Shown here piece after piece: positions 58,231 through 64,000 of a stretch of DNA of 64,000 bases. Every line of letters begins with the position of its first letter. Within the stretch, counting starts at the first letter, position 1. Origin of the DNA: Pseudomonadota bacterium (GTDB taxonomy: Bacteria; Pseudomonadota; Gammaproteobacteria; Pseudomonadales; Oleiphilaceae); contig PDPE01000042.1 of the NCBI GenBank assembly GCA_002747395.1, positions 1-64,000 of the forward strand, in the 5' to 3' direction. Under the pieces are notes generated by a model. It was not told the DNA's origin. It saw only the letters and a program-made list of their open reading frames with translations, and ran no database searches. Position numbers and translations under genes: made by a program.

Positions 58231-59871
58231 TTATCCGCCGAGTTCCCTGAATTGTTTTTGCAAAAACATCAGCCTTTTGAATTCCCTGTGGTGTTTGGGC
58301 ATGTGACGGATGTGTCTGAAGCGTTGTTGGCATTCGTTACGGTCCGAATTGAAAACGGCTTTGCTGGCGGTGGCTGTATTTTTCATTCGTTTGAGTAATA
58401 CCTGAATGAGGTTGAGATTCAGTGAAATATGTCTGGGAGTCAGAGAGATAGCCTTTCTCAGTTCCTCGATCGCCTGATCAACATCGCCAGTATTGTACAG
58501 CTTGATGCCCCGTTTATTCAGGTCGGCAGCTTTTTGTCTGTCTTCCAGGCTGATTTGCTCCTTGAGCAGATTGTATATGTCCGAAATTGCTTTCGGGTCA
58601 CCCCTGGCATTGTCTGCAGCGTCTTCCAGAATTTTTTCTGCTTCGCTTTGACGGTGTAACGATATCAGTGTCTGTGCAGCGAGTTTTGCTGTTGAAGAGG
58701 ACAGCTTTTCCTGTCGTTTTTCGAGTTTTTTATTGACCTGTTCCAGAATCTCTTCCGCTTTTTCGGTATCTCCCATCTTTGCGTGAAGCGTTGCTTTTGA
58801 AAAATCAACCTGTTGCTCGATCTGACTGTCTTCAGAGAAGCGTTTCTGAGCCTTGCCTAACAGTTCGAAGGCCTCTTTGATATGCTTTTTCCCCGAGACC
58901 GAGTGATCATCCTTGTAGGTGTTCGCAAGATGATTGGCGAACTCGAAATACTGCTCGGGCCTGGCGTAAATGGACTGATCCCCCAGCTTTATTACCTTGC
59001 GAAACGCATTTATTGCTCCTTCAGGCTGGTTGTTCTTAATGCACAAGTCGGCCATTTTTTTTTGACGCAGCAGAGAGTTTGGCGAGGTTTTGATCGCTGA
59101 CTCGATAAATTCCTGGGCTTTTCCTGTTTCGTTTTTCTTCTGGCACATATCTGCGAGCAGGTCGAGCGCTTCTACCCGGTTGCTGTCTGTGCTGATGATT
59201 TGGTTGAGCAGGCTCTCGGCCTGATCAAACTCCTTGTCGTCAATGTATAGTTTGGCCAGTGCAAACTCTGCCCAGATCAACCTGTTCCGGCTCAGTATAT
59301 CTTGATACAGTTTTTTTGCTTCATTGAATCTTTCCAGCCTGGTTAAAAGCCATGCTTTGGTTTTCAGGCAGGTTGGCCTGTATTTTGTGTTGGCATGCAG
59401 CTTTTCATCACATGCTTGCAAAGCCTTCTCGAAATCGCCATCGTCTATTGCATGGTTAATGGCTCGCAGGTCTTCCTTTGCATCCAGTAACCTGACGAGC
59501 CGATTCATCAGTTCGGCGGGTGTAATCGGTTTGACAAGATAGCCGTCCGGCTCGTTTTCGATGGTGCCCATCACATTGGCCTTGGCCACTTCACCGGTTA
59601 CTATAAAGAACAGGCTTCGAAACTTGAGCAGTTTTCTGTATCTCAGTTCTTCCAGTAGCTCCTGACCATTCTTACCTTTGCCAAGCTCGAAGTTACAGAG
59701 AATGACATCATAGTCTACATTTTGCAGGGACGATAGCACGTTGGAAGCGGTGCTTGCAGTGTCTACCAGTTTAATCCCCAGGGAAAGCAGGGTTTTTTTG
59801 GTGGAAAACCTGAATGTGTCGAGCTCGTCGACAATCAGGAAGCGTTTTTTAGAGTAGGCATCCAGAGACAT
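58231..59871 (-). CDS. Response-regulator-like receiver protein with TPR repeats
   Basis: This 546-residue protein has an N-terminal receiver fold (KKRFLIVDELDTFRFSTKK to about 130) and then TPR-like repeats (FEKALQACDEKLHA, FNEAKKLYQDILSRN, FDQAESLLNQIIS) and a basic C-terminus. In the receiver, the expected aspartate after beta-3 is Asn (DVILCNFELGKGKN); the lysine (LVKPIT) and threonine (IVTGE) are kept. It is probably a pseudo-receiver used for protein contact. It is divergent from the helicase gene. Confidence 0.85.
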   Translation of the reverse strand: MSLDAYSKKRFLIVDELDTFRFSTKKTLLSLGIKLVDTASTASNVLSSLQNVDYDVILCNFELGKGKNGQELLEELRYRKLLKFRSLFFIVTGEVAKANVMGTIENEPDGYLVKPITPAELMNRLVRLLDAKEDLRAINHAIDDGDFEKALQACDEKLHANTKYRPTCLKTKAWLLTRLERFNEAKKLYQDILSRNRLIWAEFALAKLYIDDKEFDQAESLLNQIISTDSNRVEALDLLADMCQKKNETGKAQEFIESAIKTSPNSLLRQKKMADLCIKNNQPEGAINAFRKVIKLGDQSIYARPEQYFEFANHLANTYKDDHSVSGKKHIKEAFELLGKAQKRFSEDSQIEQQVDFSKATLHAKMGDTEKAEEILEQVNKKLEKRQEKLSSSTAKLAAQTLISLHRQSEAEKILEDAADNARGDPKAISDIYNLLKEQISLEDRQKAADLNKRGIKLYNTGDVDQAIEELRKAISLTPRHISLNLNLIQVLLKRMKNTATASKAVFNSDRNECQQRFRHIRHMPKHHREFKRLMFLQKQFRELGG

Positions 59872-60077
59872 AGGTTGGGACGTCGTTATTGGTTTGTGAG
59901 CTATTGGCCTGTGAACATCTGTTTGTTGTTTTTAGTGTAGACAGGATACAGAAAATTTCGAGAATTGACCCGGGTTGCTGACAGGTTTGTCACACGGTTA
60001 CTGGTAAAAGCAACGGTTTATGGTATAAAGCGTCTTATCCGTTTTATCTGTTTTGTCTGTCGGTCAGGGCTTCGTTC

Positions 60078-60117
60078 CTTGTTCCCTGAAAATATCACTT
60101 GTTTCCTGAAAATATCA
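60078..60117 (+). repeat. Two tandem 20-bp repeats upstream of the helicase gene
   Basis: CTTGTTCCCTGAAAATATCA and CTTGTTTCCTGAAAATATCA lie head to tail, ending 22 bases before the ATG at 60139. Their presence argues against an upstream extension of the gene. The rest of the 267-bp divergent gap contains a pyrimidine-rich run of TTATCCGTTTTATCTG-like units. Confidence 0.85.
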
Positions 60118-60138
60118 AAAGCAGGCCAGGCTAAATTC

Positions 60139-62046
60139 ATGTTCAGAATTCCGATTACCCGGGAGACCTTTGATCGTGTGTTGTCAGTAACGTCTTTGGA
60201 GTCGATTGGCAAGGGCCTTTCCGTGCCTGAACTGGCGTCTTTGCTGTTTGTGCAAAAGCTGGCTGATTGCCAGGGCGGGAAAGATGACCAGGTGCAGCGA
60301 ACACTGTCCGGATTGATTGAAGCATTGAAGCCACTGACTCCCGATCAACTGGCAAGGCTGGCAGTATCCAGGCTGGCTCCTGATCAGTTGCAGCGCGGGC
60401 AATCCCTGCTCAGGGAAGCATCTATTGCGACAATGTCAGCAGAAGAGGTAAAGAGTCGGCATTACCTTGACCGGGAGGGGGGCTGGAACTGGTCATACCA
60501 GGCGTCGCATTCAGACCTGGTTGAGCGAGATGACCTTCAGCGACACTTTTCCCGACAAAAACGATTTACCCCTGATCAGGGGAGGTTGTTCGCAGAGTTT
60601 GTGGCTAACCCCGGTGAGTCGTTAGATCTATACGGTTATGCGGGCACCGGGAAAACCCTGACAATCAGCAATATGATCGAAACACTGGATACCGGTAAAG
60701 TCCTGCTTTGCGCCATGAATCGTATGCAGCTGCAAAGCCTGGCTGCCAGGGTCAACGCCAGCGTTTATCGGTGCACTTTTGGTCAACTGGCTATCAGCAT
60801 ACTTGAATCGAATCGCCTCGACCGATCTCGTCGAGGCGGAAGCCGATATAAAAAATTCTATATGCTGAGTTACGATGAAATCGCAAATAAAATGGGGTAT
60901 CCGAAAATTGGTTCTTGTGCGCCAAAATGGGTTGCCTTCAATGTAGTAAAAACAGTGAATCGATTTTGCTATTCCAGTGACAGTCAGATTTGTGACAAAC
61001 ACATACCAACTGAAAGCTATATCACACAACCGGCAGATCGCGCTGCAATCAGGGAGCTTGCGGAGCAATTCTGGCGAGAAACCATTACTCCTCGCCCGAA
61101 TGACAGCAGGCCTTTGCCAGTTCGCGAGTACCATCGAATCAAGCATCTGTCGCTGCTGGAAGATACAATACCTGACCACTTTACGCATGTTTTCTTTGAT
61201 GAGGCCCATGACCTGAGCCAGCCCGTACTTCAAATACTGGATCGAAGCCCTCAGGCTGTCATTACCATGGGAGACAAATATCAGGCACTGGGCTCATTCA
61301 CCGTACCACCCGGGCGCAGTGATAAAATCAGAAAGCGACATATGGGTTATTCCTTCAGGGCGGGTGACAATGCAAGTGATTTGTACAACGGCGTTTTGAA
61401 GCATCACCCTGTACAACTCCGGGTTCCCTTTGAAGGAGCCAGAACCAAAAAGACAGAAATTGTCAGATACGATACATTCAGTTTTCCCGATGACTATTGT
61501 ACAGTGCTGGCCAACTCCAGTTGGCAGGCTTTTGCAATGATGCAAAGGCTTGCCCACGCGAGTGCACCGTTCGCAGTTTTGCCTCGCACGCTGCAAGATA
61601 TCAAATACCTGATTGGTGAAGCGATCGAGCTGTTTTACCGGCGAAGCAGCAGATCAACACATCCCGAGTTGAGAGAGTTCAAAAGCTGGAAACAGTTTAT
61701 GAAAAAGCATCCCGAAGACCCTTATGGCAAACTGGATACCCTGTTTCGGAAAGGGTATGACGTGAGTGATTTTGAACGCACGGTAAACCAGGCTCGTGCG
61801 TCTGGTGACAATGTCTATATTGTCGGGCGTATAGAAGACGCAAAAAACATGGAATTTGACCGGGTTGCTCTACTACCCGATATCCTGGTATTGCCGGACA
61901 ATACCAGGGGGGGAAGGGTTGGTTTGATTAACAGGCTGTATACCGGACTTTCCCGAGCCAAACGGCAACTTGTCATTCCTGGATATATCGAGGATTGGCT
62001 GGCAGATGCTTGTCCGAAAACCGGCAAACTGCCTGAAAACCGATAA
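60139..62046 (+). CDS. UvrD-like superfamily 1 helicase
   Basis: The ATG at 60139 is chosen as upstream sequence is repeat-rich. The 635-residue protein has Walker A GYAGTGKT, Walker B VFFDEAHD, motif III-like ITMGDKYQALGSF and motif VI LYTGLSRAKRQLVI. A ~150-residue N-terminal helical region (PELASLLFVQKLAD, LTPDQLARLAV) precedes it and is not recognised. The helicase's role (repair, conjugation, defence) cannot be told. It is convergent with an unknown gene, five bases away. Confidence 0.85.
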   Translation: MFRIPITRETFDRVLSVTSLESIGKGLSVPELASLLFVQKLADCQGGKDDQVQRTLSGLIEALKPLTPDQLARLAVSRLAPDQLQRGQSLLREASIATMSAEEVKSRHYLDREGGWNWSYQASHSDLVERDDLQRHFSRQKRFTPDQGRLFAEFVANPGESLDLYGYAGTGKTLTISNMIETLDTGKVLLCAMNRMQLQSLAARVNASVYRCTFGQLAISILESNRLDRSRRGGSRYKKFYMLSYDEIANKMGYPKIGSCAPKWVAFNVVKTVNRFCYSSDSQICDKHIPTESYITQPADRAAIRELAEQFWRETITPRPNDSRPLPVREYHRIKHLSLLEDTIPDHFTHVFFDEAHDLSQPVLQILDRSPQAVITMGDKYQALGSFTVPPGRSDKIRKRHMGYSFRAGDNASDLYNGVLKHHPVQLRVPFEGARTKKTEIVRYDTFSFPDDYCTVLANSSWQAFAMMQRLAHASAPFAVLPRTLQDIKYLIGEAIELFYRRSSRSTHPELREFKSWKQFMKKHPEDPYGKLDTLFRKGYDVSDFERTVNQARASGDNVYIVGRIEDAKNMEFDRVALLPDILVLPDNTRGGRVGLINRLYTGLSRAKRQLVIPGYIEDWLADACPKTGKLPENR

Positions 62047-62050
62047 AAAA

Positions 62051-62995
62051 CTAAAGCCTTACAGGATGGGTGAAATCCGGTTTTTGGGAGAAAGGGCAGT
62101 AGACTCGTGTTATTACCTGTCGATTCTGTTTGTTCCAACACAATTCGTAAAGGTCAAATTCATTTGCCGGTTGCCTGTCTTGTTCAGACAGTTTGATTCC
62201 CAGTTTGCTGATTTTGAGAGGGGATTTTTCTATTCGCAAGTGCCCGGCAGCAGTCTTCAGGTAATTGATCAGGGCTTCCAGATAGACTTCCGGATTATTC
62301 AGGCTTTTTATGTAAGCCTCGGGAGTCTGTTTATCTTTTCGAATTGACTCTTTCCGCTTTTGGTTTCTCATTTCCTGCCTTGCGTGTTGAAGCACGAGGT
62401 TAAACATAAAATGTTTTAGATTGGATAAATCGTCTTCCCTGGATGAGCAGGGTGAATTCAGGCTATGTCCGGAAAAATTTACGGTTACCTGAACCACATC
62501 TCTTACTACCCTGTCATCCACTATCCCCGTTCCCAGTCTTTTTTTCTCTTGCTTGTCTGCCGTTAAAAATCCAAAGACTGTCAGCGGGAAATCGTGATGC
62601 CTGTTTTGAAAATAGTCCCTGAGTGTTGACTGGTTGCCGAGAAATCGGGTGATATCGTGCTGATTGACGAACAGGGAGTTGATCAAGGGTTCGTGGTTAA
62701 AGGCGTCTTCATTCAAACATATGGGAGCAGGGAGTCGTTCTGCCAGTTGACAGACATAGTGGAAAAGTGAACATGAGCAGGTTCTAAGCTTGTCTGCATA
62801 TCCGGATACAGCTCGTATTCGTTTATCAGACCCTTCTACCACTTCTTCAATGAGCTTTTTTTCTTCTTCCTGTTGACTCTTTTTGTTCTCTCGTTTTGCT
62901 TCCCAGCTCAAAAAAAGATCGCCAAGGTGATCAAGGTGATCGTCAATAAATTTCCTCAGGCCGGAAGCCTCTTTGGTACGCCGTTCAATTCTCAT
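62051..62995 (-). CDS. Protein of unknown function next to the helicase
   Basis: This 314-residue, charged protein starts MRIERRTKEASGLRKFIDDHLDHLG. It has a strongly basic/acidic coiled stretch (KRENKKSQQEEEKKLIEEV), a Cys-rich short run (RTCSCSLFHYVCQL) and a basic region (RQEMRNQKRKESIRKDKQ). No signal peptide or membrane helix is seen. I do not recognise a family. It probably shares a transcript with the gene upstream (63083-64000), 88 bases away. Confidence 0.65.
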   Translation of the reverse strand: MRIERRTKEASGLRKFIDDHLDHLGDLFLSWEAKRENKKSQQEEEKKLIEEVVEGSDKRIRAVSGYADKLRTCSCSLFHYVCQLAERLPAPICLNEDAFNHEPLINSLFVNQHDITRFLGNQSTLRDYFQNRHHDFPLTVFGFLTADKQEKKRLGTGIVDDRVVRDVVQVTVNFSGHSLNSPCSSREDDLSNLKHFMFNLVLQHARQEMRNQKRKESIRKDKQTPEAYIKSLNNPEVYLEALINYLKTAAGHLRIEKSPLKISKLGIKLSEQDRQPANEFDLYELCWNKQNRQVITRVYCPFSQKPDFTHPVRL

Positions 62996-63082
62996 CGTTG
63001 ACTTCTTATAGGGAGTTGGAATCGTCAGACAACCATGCCGTTAAAAATGAAATTCATCAAATCTTTTCCAATCCTCAAAAGA

Positions 63083-64000
63083 TTAGTCTGGCTGCGAACC
63101 GTACCACTCGACCCATCGGCTCCTGGCATGCTGATTGTCGGGAGCAAGAGCCAATGCTTTTTCCAGCATATTTCTCGCTTCATGCTCAATTCCGCGAGCG
63201 TGAGCCGCTGCCGCTTTTTCAGTCAGCAGTTGGGCACAGATTTCCAGCAGTGATTTTGCCAGTTGATTGTCCGGGTAGTCCTCTAACAGGCTGCCAAGGT
63301 ATGCGACGGCACTTTTGCCTGGGGGGGTTATGATTTCATTGGCATGAATTCTTTTAATGGCGTAACTGAACCGAGAGTCCTCGTAGACTGACGAGGAAGG
63401 CAGTGTGACCAGTTTATTGGGAAGCAAAGGAGTTGCAGCTTGCGCGTCACTCCGGTTTGCTTTGGAAATGGCCAGTCCCTGGAGGCTGGCCAGGGTGTCA
63501 GCCAATTTTTGTGAATCTGTGGCTGTAACTGGTGCCGGTGCTGGCGTCGGCGCCGGGTCGTAACTGATTATTGTAACAACAAAGAAGAAGACAGTAGCGA
63601 TTATTGCAAAAGTGGCAAGCGCCCCTGCCAGCAGTTTTCTGAGGAAACCCCGGAAAGAAGAGGCTGTATTTTTTTTTACATTACGGTAAGCGGTTTTGCG
63701 CGAGACATTGGCGGAAGCGATCAAATTGATCTTTGAATCCTGTTTGCCTCGGCCTGAGCGCTTCAGAACCGGAGTGGAAGAGATCATATTGACCTTTGAG
63801 TCCTGTTTTCTTCGGTTTGAGTGCTTCAGGGGCGGAGCGGAAGATATCTTTTTTCCGGCAATCTCACCAAATCTGGCTGTTGTTCGGGGGGTGGCCTTTG
63901 ATAACCTGTTTGTCGGGCGTCCGATTGTGGCTTTTTTCCTGATGGTTTTTTCAGGAGCGCTCCCGGAGATTTGATGTGTCCGGACTTGTCGGGGCCTGTT
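63083..64000 (-). CDS. Membrane protein of unknown function, 5' end beyond the window
   Basis: The frame is open from 63083 to the window edge, so the start may lie beyond it; a less likely start is the ATG at 63787, which has AAGG upstream. The far N-terminal part is basic and contains a 22-residue repeat ([AT]PxLKxSxRxKQDSKxN twice), encoded by a 66-bp duplicated DNA segment (63716-63850). Then come one membrane helix (GFLRKLLAGALATFAIIATVFFFVVTIIS in part), a proline-alanine linker and a C-terminal TPR-like region (ARNMLEKALALAPDNQHARSRW). The family is unknown. Confidence 0.65.
   Translation of the reverse strand, partial: NRPRQVRTHQISGSAPEKTIRKKATIGRPTNRLSKATPRTTARFGEIAGKKISSAPPLKHSNRRKQDSKVNMISSTPVLKRSGRGKQDSKINLIASANVSRKTAYRNVKKNTASSFRGFLRKLLAGALATFAIIATVFFFVVTIISYDPAPTPAPAPVTATDSQKLADTLASLQGLAISKANRSDAQAATPLLPNKLVTLPSSSVYEDSRFSYAIKRIHANEIITPPGKSAVAYLGSLLEDYPDNQLAKSLLEICAQLLTEKAAAAHARGIEHEARNMLEKALALAPDNQHARSRWVEWYGSQPD

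Noticed and set aside
60139..62046. Conjugative or defence helicase
   Set aside because: Motifs show only an SF1 UvrD-like helicase; no relaxase, nuclease or known defence partner is seen next to it.

Overview
The window looks like a stretch of chromosome from a marine-type gammaproteobacterium. The core gene order dnaE-tilS-pyrG-kdsA-eno-ftsB-truD-surE-pcm-nlpD-rpoS, and further on purN-purM-DUF2066-phosphatidyltransferase-hda, is that of Pseudomonas and its relatives. A PhaR-type regulator, an NhaC Na+/H+ antiporter, a BacNav-like ion channel and a Baeyer-Villiger monooxygenase with an adjacent hydrolase fit a marine, carbon-storing heterotroph. The genus cannot be named from sequence reading alone.

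Bases 1-3000 are visibly AT-richer than the rest and hold short unrelated genes: an SRPBCC protein, a Phd/ParE toxin-antitoxin pair, a GFA protein, a fused YefM-YoeB protein, a GyrI-like protein and a DUF1801 protein. They are separated by attC-like sequences, so this looks like the tail of a chromosomal integron cassette array; no integrase is in view. Bases 3.1-6.6 kb carry a pqiABC lipid-transport operon. Bases 6.7-23.5 kb are housekeeping genes from arsC to rpoS. Compared with the usual Pseudomonas order, accA is missing between dnaE and tilS, and ispD/ispF are missing between ftsB and truD.

Bases 23.5-38.8 kb run from a chalcone-isomerase-like protein through purN/purM, hda, a ParA ATPase, thpR, nadC, a retropepsin-like protease, a DUF1631 protein, ampD/ampE and a sirtuin to an OmpA protein with calcium-binding repeats. 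Bases 39-50 kb are more accessory. They include a minus-strand GAPDH-arsJ-inositol-phosphatase-like cluster (organoarsenical export), nhaC, an ion channel, phaR, an exported protein, the monooxygenase/hydrolase pair and a flavodoxin-like protein.

Bases 52.9-58.0 kb hold a nested mobile element. An IS200/IS605-type element (tnpA and a frameshifted tnpB) is split by a 3.5-kb Tn554-like transposon carrying only tnpA, tnpB and tnpC. It sits inside the codons for the RuvC-III motif of the IS tnpB, between two copies of TCACCG; removing it restores the tnpB reading frame exactly. The window ends with a response-regulator/TPR protein whose phosphorylation site appears lost, a UvrD-like helicase and two unrecognised genes, the last running off the right edge.

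A theme across the whole window is short tandem duplications, mostly 13-23 bp in 2-4 copies. They lie between genes, often beginning at or just across a stop codon, and a few are in frame inside genes (tilS, purM, purN).
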